Assembly (NCBI GenBank): GCA_028554645.1
Contig: JAQOOI010000070.1
Location: 62,001-126,000, forward strand
Direction of reading: 5' to 3'
Length of the DNA: 64,000 nt
From: Omphalotus guepiniiformis
Taxonomy: Eukaryota; Basidiomycota; Agaricomycetes; Agaricales; Omphalotaceae
The notes beneath the pieces were generated by a model that was given only the letters and a program-made list of their open reading frames with translations, made no database searches and had not been told where the DNA came from. Both the position numbers and the translations under genes were made by a program. Below are positions 11,213 through 21,679 of the stretch, piece after piece (positions within the stretch are counted from its first letter, which is position 1; every line of letters starts with the position of its first letter).

Positions 11213-11656
11213 GGGTGGATCCCAGAAGATTAAAGAGCGTAGGGGATCCTTCTTGTGTAGGGAGAAACTCGATGGGATTGGTCGAGGAGCATTCCGTAGA
11301 GCGGTAAATTCTGTAGTTGGAATGAGCCTTGCAAGTAATGTGCGTTCGGACCAAACTTTCTAACACTCTCCTGGCAGCCCAACCTGACGTGTACTCGTGC
11401 GTACAGAAACGATAACATGAAGGCTTTTCATACGAGACAGACGCAGTGAGGGTAAAAGAACTAGGTGCGTGCGCGTCTATGAGTACCAACTTTCTTTGTG
11501 CGCCTACCACCATCATGCCGCCTTTCATTTCTCTTGAACCTTGAAAGAAACTCTATGAACTATAACAAAACACGCGCCTGTACGGTATATATAGAACAAA
11601 GGTCGAGCGCCTGGTCAGTTCACGTCTTCCTTTCCTTCACATCTTTCATTTCTTTC

Positions 11657-14600
11657 ATGGATTTAAACAATCAATTTCTAGCTCAGAACGACGGGCATGA
11701 TCAGGCTGATCGTGGTCCATCGTTGCAGAAGGCGTTAGAGTATCTCGACCGAACATGGTTGATTGGTTTGGGTAAGACAGCACGATGGATGGATCTGGTT
11801 GGTGATTATGCAGGTACTGAGCCTTTCGTTGTGGATGGTACGTGTCTCTTGCACCTCTGAAGTATTTACGCTACTCACATATGGGAATCACCTCTCTGTA
11901 TAGGAGAATCTTTACTACAACACGTGCTGGACGACCCGTTGTTGGCACTAGGTCTACCTGACGGTGCGCTGCTTTGTACACTTTCACCTCAAGATAATAA
12001 CCATCTCATCTTGCTTTTAGACCCAAGTTTTCAAATCATACACGCATATTACACGCTCGAACGTTTCCTCCAAAACCTTATAGTTCGTTCGGCGAACTTT
12101 GACGTTGTATTGTGGCGCGGTAGGTCTCAATATTTCCCTTTTCTTTTTCTTACATCGATCACTTACTCTCGACGTATTTTTAGACAATCGATGTGGTACT
12201 TTACGCATCGGAGACGCCAAGAATCTCGTGTCCTCTAGGGTTTTAGCACACGTGCTTCTCGTACAACATCTCCAAAGACTTAGTGAGGGTCAGGATTTCG
12301 AGGTCAAGGTGTTTGACGGGTTGGCGGATCCAGCATGGGTTGAATATATGTTGATGAAGAAGGTCTTTGGCCTCCCTTTTCCCTAACGTTTCTTGACGCT
12401 GACGATTGTCTACCAGCCTATGTTTGTGATGATGAACGACGGCGGAAGGGTTCCCGAGGATGCTTCATCAATGACATATGCTCGTGTGTTGGTGCAGAGA
12501 GCTTTCGTACATGATGTCTTATCGCAAGGCTTGTCCATGGCGTCCTTGTCTGATGTGGATTTCAGAGATTCTAAGGTGAGGCACAGTCGTCTTTTATAGC
12601 ACTCTATTCTCAAAACATTCACCAGATGCTTTCCTTTGTGCATGAAACTGTGGCCGCCTTTCCAGCTACGAAGCTTTGGCGTATGGCTGCCGATGAACGG
12701 CTTGCGTTCAATAAGAAGCTAATTACTCGCTATCCCATGAGCGACATTCTCGTATCTGGGGAGCCTTCGTCGACTGTCATCAAAGCTATTGGCAGAAAGC
12801 TTCTCAACACACCACTTCCCGGCATGCATGCAAGCCTCTACGAGGCCTTGGTATACCTCTACCTTTCAAATTCGATCCTGCTGGAAGGAATTCCAATTGA
12901 ACTACGAGCTCGCAGTGTTATGCCATTGCACCCAGATCTGCAACGCGTTGTCATTGACGTGTTCTTACCACGAGCCTATACGGTATCAGCCACTGTGTTG
13001 GCTAGTCTTGGTGGACATTTACACGTCGATGGCCGATTCTTTGCGTCTCTATTGCAATACTCGTGTACCCCAGCCGGACCTATGGCTCTTCTCGAACATT
13101 CCTCTGTGAACCAGGTTTGGTTAGCGATACGTGGGGGTCTTCCAAACCTTGGGATTTTGGCATCTTTCTACCAACCATCGTTACCAACGCCATCTTCGGA
13201 GCTTGTTTCAAACACGTCTTTCAGTCTTCTTCCATTTTCAAATCCAGTTTTCGACACTCAGCTCTCTTCGGTTCAAATCAAGGTTCACGATGTCGGTGAC
13301 GAAGAAACTGATGAAACGCAGACGGTGCAGAGTGGTTTTCAGGGGTCGACGATCTTCTCGGATACAGCTCACTGGCATAATCCCAAATCGTTGCTTCCTC
13401 CTCATCTTGGCGGTGAAAAACCTAAACCAGTCAATGAATGGCAACGTAAACGATACCTTAGGAGCGAGCAGAGGTTGATGGCGTCTATTGGAAAGCAAGC
13501 AGCTACGTTGACTGGGGCCTCGGGAAATATTTTGGAACCAATGACCATTCTGCCTGTCGGAGCGTCTCGGTCAAAACACAATGAAGCTCAAGCGCGCGTG
13601 GATAAAAAGGTCAAAGTAAGAATGATTCGCATTTGTTTCTTGATGAGTTTATTGACGTTGGGTATTGTAGGCACCAAAGGCTGTGAAGCTGTCATCTGCG
13701 GACCTTCTACGCCAGAAAATCAAACAAGAAAAAGAGTCGCAGGGAAAGGATTCTTCTTCGATTTGGTGGAAGGGTCAACTCGACATTATGTCGAAGATGG
13801 ACACTTCTGGTCAGATCAAACACGTTGAAGAGTTGAGTAGTAAGAGGGCTAAAGAAGACTGGGCTGGGACCGAAATTGCGATGTATCGACTGCACCTGGA
13901 GATAGTAAAGTGGGTTGCAGAGCCGAAGCGGGAATCTATAGAGGTCAATGACAAATACTCTGTTTCCCTGCTGAAGATGGTCAGGGACATATCAAAAAGG
14001 AAACCTACAACCCCGACGATATCTAATATCCTTTCTTGTGTCCTTCGAGCTCTCGGTCTTGATGACTACGTCCCTTCCTTAACCGCCGTGACTGTTCCCG
14101 AGGACAGCGCCTTGACCTTTACGTTCGTGAAATTGTTTCGGTCAAAAGGCCAGACGGCGAAATATGACTGGATGAATATTCGAGAACATCCTGTTGAATG
14201 GCAACTGAGGCTTTTTGGAGAGTTTATGGATAGGAGTATGGATAGCGCTCCAGATTCGAGGGTGTCGTTTGAACCTGACGCTTGGCAACGTCGAGTGCTT
14301 GACTGTATTGATAAACGGTCTTCACTCCTAGTCGTTGGTATGTGATTTAGTAATTCTATATATTCGACCTGGTTTCTTATGGAGGGTTCCTTAGCTCCAA
14401 CTAGCGCCGGGAAGACTTTTATCTCGTTTTACGCGATGGAACGAGTTTTGCGCGAGTCAGATGAGGGTATTTTTGTGTATGTCGCTCCGACCAAGGCTCT
14501 CATCATGCAAATTGCGGCCGAGGTGTATGCTAGGTTCAGGAAGAATTTGAACGCAAGTAAGCACTCCACACCGTTTATTAGGTGGTGTTTCGTGCTAACG

Positions 14601-17600
14601 AAAAGAAAAAAATCTAGAAACATGTTGGGCTGTTCATACTCGTGATTATCGTATTCACAATCCTCAAAACTGCCAGATACTTGTTACGGTTCCGGAAGTG
14701 TTGTCTATTATGCTTCTTTCGCCGCCTCTTGCTAGGCATTGGACACCTCGGATAAAGTGGTATGGAATTTTGATTCGTGCCATGCGGTTTTCTTAATGCC
14801 CATTGTTCTAGGATATGTCTCGATGAAATACATTCCATTGGGCAACAAGAAGGAGGTACAGTTTGGGAGCAACTCATTCTGATGGCTCCGTGTCCCGTCA
14901 TGTGAGTGTATTGCATTTGATCATTATTAGATCCCTTCCTCATCTGGTCGTGTTTTTAGTGGCCTTTCGGCAACCGTTGGTGATCCTGAGGGTTTCAGCG
15001 ACTGGCTAGGATCTGTACAAAAAGCCCATGGATTCGAATATCAATTCATACAACATCCTCATCGTTATTCACATTTGCGAAAATTCTTCTATATTCTTCC
15101 ACAAGAACAAGACGAGGAGGTGGTGGAACCATTCAAGGATCTGTCTTCGCACACGCAGACCGAGCGTTCACGGTTCATTCACCCTATTACTTCACTTTCG
15201 TTCGGAGCCAAGACTCTTCCGGATGACTTGGCGTTGGAATCTGGGGATATGTTGACTTTGTACCGTGCGCTGAAGACTGTTTGCAAGACGAACATGGAGC
15301 ACTTGGATCCTCGAACGTTTTTTGAGGATAGCGGAAAGCTTCTTGTTCAGAAGGACGTTCTTGGTTATGAGATGCGCTTGAAGGAAAAGGTTTCTGAATT
15401 GGCGGATGCGAGAGATAGAATGGGTGATGATTCTTCTCTTAAGAGGGTCATTCGCGAGTTGCAGGATCCGAAGTTGCGAATGTCTTCTGTATCCGGCTCG
15501 CGAAAAGTGCCGTCACTCGATAATATCTATGATAACCTCATCTTCCTTTTGGCGGATCTCAATGCTGCAAGAGAGCTCGTGAGTTCGGTCGTCATCGCGA
15601 GTGGCCCTTCTTCTAATCTAATTTTCTTTTTACAAGCCCGCAATATTATTTTGTTTCGACCGTTCTGGATGTGAGAAAATGGCCCAAGTCATTACCAAAA
15701 CTCTTCAAAATGCCGAAAAGAAGTGGCGTAGCGAGAGTAAAGAATGGATTAAAAAGGTGGAGGATTGGGAGAAGTGGCAACAGCAGCAGAAGCTTCGGGA
15801 TCGGGCTGTTAAAGTCGCCAAAAGACAACGAAAGGATGACGATGAGGAGCGTCACGACGACGGTGCCAAAGGAACCTGGCAAAGCTATTTCGACCCAAAA
15901 GATCCTTCGGAGCGATTTTCGTTTGCGAACCACCGTAGCTACTCAAAGACGAAACTGAAGGAAGATATTTCGTTGTTCAAATATCATGTGCCACCTTGGG
16001 CACTGAGAGCGTTGCAGAGAGGAATCGCAGTCCACCACTCTGGTATGAATAAACGCTATCGAGGTCTGATAGAAAGGTAAATGATATGGGTGCTTTCTGC
16101 GCTGTTCATGGTTGAACTGACGGGGCTTACTTGACAGCTTGTTCCGCCAAGGGTTTTTACGAGTCGTGATTGCCACTGGCACGCTTGCCCTTGGTATCAA
16201 TGCACCCGCGAAGACGACTGTATTCTGTGGCGATTCTCCATTCCTGACAGCTCTTATGGTGAGTATCAGGACCTATTGTCTGTCTAAGCGGTGACATTGA
16301 TACACTTCTTATATATAGTACAGACAATGTGCTGGCCGTGCTGGTCGACGTGGTTATGATCTGCTCGGAAAAGTGGTGTTCTACGGCCTGTCTATGGATA
16401 GGGTCCAACGTCTAACTCTCTCGAGGCTACCTAGTCTGCAAGGCAACTTTCCGTTAACGTCGACCTTGAGCTTGAGACTTTTCAATCTCTTGCATGGGTC
16501 TGACTATGCTGAGGTCGCTGTGCGCACAGTGAAGAATATCTTGTCTCTCTCGCAAATCAGTTTGAGGTCAGACATTGGACAGCAGCAATTGTTGCATCAT
16601 TTGCGATTTAGCATTGAATATCTCCGTCGAGCGAGGTTGCTTGATGTGGAGGGAAGACCTATGAATTTATTTGCCATTGCTGCACATCTATACGTGGGTC
16701 CCTCTTCTTCCTCATTTCTCTGTCCGTGCTCTTAATGTTGTCTTTGCAGTACACGGAACCAAGCAATCTAGCCCTAGTTGTGCTCCTGCGTAACGGCGTT
16801 CTTCACCAGATTTGTCGGAAGAACGACGCTGATGCTAGAAGTGAATTCATTCTCCTCATGTCACACCTCTTTGGGCGTCGGTACCTCACGCAGGCTTTCG
16901 CGAATGGCAACGCCATTCAAGAACTAGTAAAGAAGTATCCTTCGACAATTGTCCTACGTCCATTGAACCCGATCGCTAGACGCGTTCTGATCGAGCATGA
17001 ACAGCAGACAGTGAAGATCTATACGGAGTACGCCAGGGCATACGTTGAGCAGTACTCTGATGAACTGGGGGAGGATTGTCTTCTACCGCTGAGCAAAGCC
17101 GACTACTCCGGTTCTACGCTCTCTATCGCCTCACCTCTACGTCAGTTTCTTGAAACCACATGCAACCGGGTTACGACTCGGTCTGCATTTGTCGCCAATT
17201 CTGGGCACGTTGACGTGTATGACAGCATAGACGAATTGACAAGTACAGCCAGGGAAGGTCTACACCTCCACCGACACGCTGTACCTTCATTTGGAGATCT
17301 AACGATGACCGAAGAAGAGAAAACGCTCAATGCGTACATCTTCGATTTCTACACACACGGTCAATCAAAGACTCTATCTAATGCTAATGGTATAAGTCAA
17401 GGAGATGTATGGTATCTTTTGCAAGATTTTTCATTGACGCTTCTCACTTTGAGATCGAGTTTGGAGCAGTTGTTGAGTAGGAAATTGGATGAGGGGGTGC
17501 AGGATGAGGAGGGTAATGTTGATACTGTGGATTATGCGGAAGTTGATGTTGATCATGATGAGGATGATGGAGTGCAAGGGGAAGGGTTTAAGTGTCCGAA

Positions 17601-17691
17601 GGGGGTGAGTGAGGATGATTGGAGGGTATATGAGATTGTTAGGGATGCAACGGCAGAGTTTGAGGTGAAGTATAAAGCGATGTGGGCTTAG
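11657..17691 (+). CDS. DDX60-like Ski2-type DEAD/DEAH-box RNA helicase
   Basis: Fourteen exons: 11657-11837, 11904-12119, 12184-12362, 12417-12575, 12626-13615, 13671-14337, 14395-14556, 14618-14759, 14812-14901, 14960-15578, 15637-16076, 16138-16258, 16319-16693, 16750-17691. They total 5283 nt (1760 aa), close to animal DDX60. Motif I APTSAGKT (about residue 798) is split by an intron; motif II is DEIH (about 903), motif III GLSAT (about 931), and motif [12 protein letters not shown] (about 1325). [15 protein letters not shown] and [16 protein letters not shown] are typical of Ski2-like helicases. The long N-terminal half, with a basic coiled stretch, and the long C-terminal helical region match DDX60 layout. 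In animals DDX60 acts on viral or foreign RNA; the fungal role is not established. All phases agree, so the gene appears intact. Confidence 0.85.
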
Positions 17692-19102
17692 ATATGAGTG
17701 TTTCAATTAGAGATGTATATGCGTATAGTTCTTCCCATTTCATCTTGTGCGTTGGTACATTTGAACCGACACTACTGTATTACAGAGACATCTCATTCAC
17801 CAGGCGATACAGGTCTCTTAAATAATTGTGTAAACTTCAAGTTGATACAACGACGATCACAGGTTGGGCGCTAAGCAAGGCTAAACGCTGATAGAAAATG
17901 CTCTTACGAACCACGGTTGACCGGCACCCATCATCCACTATGTTCCAACCCTTCCTTCAAAAAGCTGAGGCTTCTCATCAATTTCGACATCCAGACGATA
18001 CAATCAAAAGGCTATTAGTAGTAACAAGATTCTGAACAGTCAAGACGTCGCCTCAAGATTTCCTGCCCCAAGTACCTCAAGAGACGGTTGCGTGGCTCAG
18101 GCTCATGGTTACTGGTTTCTTCAGAGATCCTAAGCTCTTAAGCAGCTACCAGACGTGTCTACGAGCGGAAGCATACATAAACCCTGGAGCCGTTGATCAC
18201 CGCACTTGCACTCACTCTTCTTCCACTGAGGCTCGATGGCGGAAGCATAGACGGCAATCGTCTGGTCCTTCAAGACTGCCGAGGAAATCATAGCACGTTC
18301 ACGGATGTGAAGGAGTTGTTGTCTATCATGCATGATGCATTGATTGGTGAGTTCTAATCCTTGTTTAACCACGAGGGTACACGGACACAGTGAATTAACG
18401 CGTTCTGTCTCTTAGCTCATGAAGACGCTTACACAAAGGCAGAAGAAGTGATGCAATGTAATATTAGTGTGGGGAATATTTTGATAAGTGAGGATGGGAA
18501 GGGATTACTAGTACTCGTTAATTGGGAGCTTGCAAAGGAGTCAAAGTCGGAATCGGAACGAGGGAGTGCGGGACGACAACCTGCTCACTGGGATACAGTA
18601 CGTAGCCCTCCTACATATTTCTTGGTCAATATTGCTAATATCTGAGTACCCGTAACCTCTAGGGCACCTGGCAATTCACTCTCTAACCCAGATACTCAAG
18701 CCACACGTGCAGATCGCCTAGAATCCTACTTTCACGTTCTCAGTTGGATCGCATTGCAGTACACCAACCATTCGAGATCTCCTCCCCGCGTCGCAAAACA
18801 TCTTATCTTGGTATACGAGGACTACGGACTACGACGATGAGGAGGAGGAAGAGGAGGAGGGTGAGGAGGAAGGCAGAATTGTACATGTGGGACGTTGTGT
18901 AAAGCGCGTTTACATACTCAGCGCAGACGCGGTAAACGGGCCATCTCATGCGACACATCAACATTCTCACGTGACCCGCCATGCGTACACAATCAACGGA
19001 CTCTGCAGTCGCGCAAAGTAGCTCTGTACCAGCTCTGTACTGTAGTACTACATACATAAGCTTGCAATATACAATGTAATCTTTTAAACAAATATTCCCA
19101 TC

Positions 19103-19285
19103 CCCTGACCTAACCACCTAACCTCCCTAACCTCCCTAACCCTCCCTAACCTCCCTAACCCTCCCTAACCTCCCTAACCTCCCTAACCTCCCTAACCGCT
19201 AACCCGACCCCTAACCGACTTAGAGCTCGCTGCCGCGAGCTCTAAGTCTTCCTAACCGCTAACCAGTTAACCCTAACCAGTCACC
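19103..19285. repeat. Telomere-like CCTCCCTAAC / CCCTAAC array inside the MITE
   Basis: Repeated cctccctaac and ccctaac units run from about 19108 to 19204 and resume after the hairpin (ctaaccagttaaccctaacc). They resemble degenerate CCCTAA telomere repeats but are interstitial and confined to the MITE. Confidence 0.8.
19217..19248. repeat. Perfect 14 bp hairpin
   Basis: gacttagagctcgc, then tgcc, then gcgagctctaagtc: a 14 bp stem with a 4 nt loop in the middle of the telomere-like array. It could extrude as a cruciform or fold in RNA. Confidence 0.85.
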
Positions 19286-19315
19286 CTAACCGTAAACATG
19301 CAAAATAAAAATATG

Positions 19316-19388
19316 TACGACAGCGAGGATCGAACCTTCGAGCATAATGACGAAGAAGCACAGCATTACCACTGAGCCATCAGGGCAC
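19316..19388 (-). ncRNA. tRNA-like segment with A and B boxes
   Basis: On the minus strand, tggctcagtggt (from 19379 down) matches a pol III A box and ggttcgatcc (19336-19327) a B box, at tRNA-like spacing. The acceptor halves (gccctga and tgtcgta) do not pair and the T stem is poor. It is a tRNA-derived relic or SINE-like head, not a working tRNA. Confidence 0.55.
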
Positions 19389-19880
19389 TGCTAGATGGGC
19401 TAGGCTGCACCTACCTAGCCTTGCGTGTACTCAGATCGAGATGACGTAGGTTACGTGCTTCTTTGATTGTGTCGCATGGGATGGTCCGATTGGCTTCTCT
19501 TACTCAGCGCTGCTTTGACCGAAATCGGATTCACTCAAGGACCTCTAGCTGACCTGATTAACGACCTTTTGAGCAAACCTGCGCTTCGCGTTATACTCCT
19601 GATCCAGATCCAGAGCAGGTCGAACCGTGACTTAGTCCTCTGGAAGTCCTTGCTCAGAGAGATGATCTCAGACTCAGTGTGGTTGAGAGGAGATGTTATT
19701 CAAGTAATATAACTCTGAGTACCAGATATACGAGAGACGGGAACGGCTTAGTTCTTCGAGGTGGTTTATTGACCGGTTTAGGGAAGCCGTGGAATCTGAT
19801 GCATATGATTGATCTGAATGTTCTAGTGAGCGGCGGAAGACTCGGATAGGGCTTCCTGTGAATTTGAAGAAGCGTTGGTT

Positions 19881-20442
19881 GGGGTATCATATATCTAGGC
19901 GGAGGAAAGTGAAACTCGCGTTGATGGATTCAGGAAGGAAGGAAGGAGACTAACCCTGGGACACGCTACAATTTCGTTTTTTCCATTTGCATCCCCCATG
20001 GTCCACGGTACTTCTTCGACCCCTTGTCATTCTCTATTTACGCAGCTCCCATGCAAACCCAAAACTGAATCGATTAAGCGCGTCGTGCGATCCTCCGAGA
20101 CAATACCGAGACAATACATGCGTTTTTTTTTGCCATGATACACTGGCTTGTACAGGATTTTGTGGGGGGATCCGACAGATGCGGAGTATGAAGGACTCGC
20201 CGGAGGGCAGTTACTGTGTCTTGGCCCTTTACTCGAGATATGGATACGGGTCAATATCCACTGGATGCAAGGGATTCAATATTCACGGTTCGACTTTGAC
20301 AAGAAAGGCTATAACGCACTTGTATATATATTGAGTGAAAACTTGGTTTACCGACTAATACAATGGGTTTAGAAGAAGGGGTGGTGATCGAGAATCACTT
20401 TACGCGAGTAAAACCAGTCTCTGGTAGTGTAAGCACTGGCAG
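19881..20442. other. Intergenic region without clear gene
   Basis: Sequence between the decayed copy and the next FunK1 remnant. Short open stretches exist but have no recognisable protein character. Confidence 0.4.
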
Positions 20443-21402
20443 CCTCTTATTATCTGCGACCACGACTACGATGTCTGTTTCATACTCTTCTTACCCTCAA
20501 CCGTGACATACATTACATCTGAGATGGTCCACGACTTGGCGACACTCACTAGCGTCCTTCAACGACAATACTTGGCAAAACTGGGTTTAGAAAAACCACT
20601 CAACATCGTGACGAACGATTCGGGCGGGAAAGCATCGTGGATTGCTGAATGGGTTTTTTATTGCTGCGATGCGATTGTTGATATTCAAAACCAACGGAGA
20701 GATGAACTCACGGTATGTTTTCAACATTTTTTTTTCGTTTGCAGTGTTTTGACCGTGGTGGGTATATATACTATATAGGGTACCCCACACTTTATGTCAG
20801 CTCGCATTCTTTCGTCAAAAACACCCATCCGTCATTTACTCGCCGATGACCTCGAGTCGTTCTATCACGTCCTCTGCTGGATCACGCTATGTTTTACTCC
20901 GAACGATTTCACACCACATTACTTGGACCTGAAGTTATCAGATATCTTTACCCCATATCCCGAAGCACCACTTTCCGTCCGTGGACATTTCAAAGCGAAT
21001 GCATTGAGATACCAGACCATGAAGAAACTTAGGCTACCCGGGGGTGTATTAACGAATCTCATTGTTTCGTTGGAATATGTGTTTTTGATGAGGTATTGTA
21101 AAGAGTGTAATGTGGAGTTTTATGAGGAGGATCAAAGGGGCGTTGGTGAGATGGGATGTAGTAGGGGGTATAAGGAGTTTCGGAAGGATCAGTCTGTCAG
21201 CATCTATGATTCTGTTTTGAAGGCGATGGAGACATCGGATTGGATGGTGGAGCAGTTCCGTGAGGCTGAGCGGCAAGGCGATAAGTTACAGGCTTTATGG
21301 GTGGTTGATCCATTAGGACGAAGGGCAGATACAACATTCCTCACTGACTCGGATTCGGACTCGGACTCGGACTCGGAGTTGGAGGAAACGTCGGACAACT
21401 AG
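20443..21402 (+). pseudogene. Divergent FunK1 C-terminal remnant
   Basis: Exons 20443-20712 and 20779-21402 join in phase. The FunK1 signature GTPHFMSARIL and DDLESFYHVLCWI is clear at the start of exon 2. Upstream, ASWIAEW lies where the FunK1 metal loop (L-I-D-W) is expected, and no HRD motif or N-lobe is found. The protein ends with a Ser-Asp repeat encoded by gactcg units (21343-21375). There is no convincing start codon; the upstream open stretch begins after a possible acceptor at 20441. Probably a truncated gene or pseudogene, unrelated in detail to the tandem family. Confidence 0.55.
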
Positions 21403-21679
21403 GGTTAGACAGCAACGCAATCGCAGGAGTGTTGTGTGAAGGAGATGCGTAAAGTTGGTCCTACGAGGTCTCTAGTCTAATGTTGTCGACCTGCTTTATG
21501 TCGGTTCATATGTAGTCTCCACCCACACTCGATGAAATGGGAAGCACTATACATGTACATTTTGAATCGAACGCACGGTATCGAAACCAAAGATTTGGTC
21601 CAAAAATTCAACATAGGAGGAGAACGCAAAGATTTCGGAAACAGACGTCAACAATTGAACTCACCCTGAAACCTCCACC

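Larger units (their letters stand above)
18915..19510. mobile_element. Non-autonomous TIR element (MITE, MULE-like)
   Basis: The insert is 18925-19500 (576 bp), flanked by the 10 bp direct repeat tactcagcgc at 18915-18924 and 19501-19510. The ends are imperfect inverted repeats of about 50 bp. The left end agacgcggtaaacgggccat and the reverse complement of the right end (agagaagccaatcggaccat) share most positions, followed by a common catgcgacaca and cacgt. It has no transposase ORF. A 9-10 bp target duplication suits Mutator-like elements, but the superfamily is inferred from that alone. It carries telomere-like repeats, a perfect hairpin and a tRNA-like segment. Confidence 0.8.
17940..19880 (+). 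pseudogene. Decayed FunK1-like copy interrupted by a MITE
   Basis: This copy is homologous to the three tandem genes from the ATG at 17940, but frameshifts begin within the first 70 bases and stops follow. Recognisable pieces are CLRAEAYINPGAV (near 18150), the catalytic region 18448-18598, and the GTW block near 18661. The HRD position reads QCN and the metal loop reads VNWEL instead of DWEL. The tail resumes at 19501 (ALTEIGFTQGPLADL). Between 18925 and 19500 sits an inserted element flanked by tactcagcgc. Removing the insert rejoins the homologous sequence exactly. The upstream leader keeps part of the family promoter. Confidence 0.85.

Noticed and set aside
13238..13498. Additional small ORFs inside the helicase gene on both strands
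   Set aside because: They are shadows of the continuous helicase reading frame.
19103..19285. A true telomere or chromosome end
   Set aside because: The CCCTAAC-like array is short, degenerate, interrupted by a hairpin and enclosed by the TIRs of a MITE with genes on both sides.
19316..19388. A functional tRNA gene inside the MITE
   Set aside because: A and B boxes are present, but the acceptor stem does not pair and the T stem is weak.
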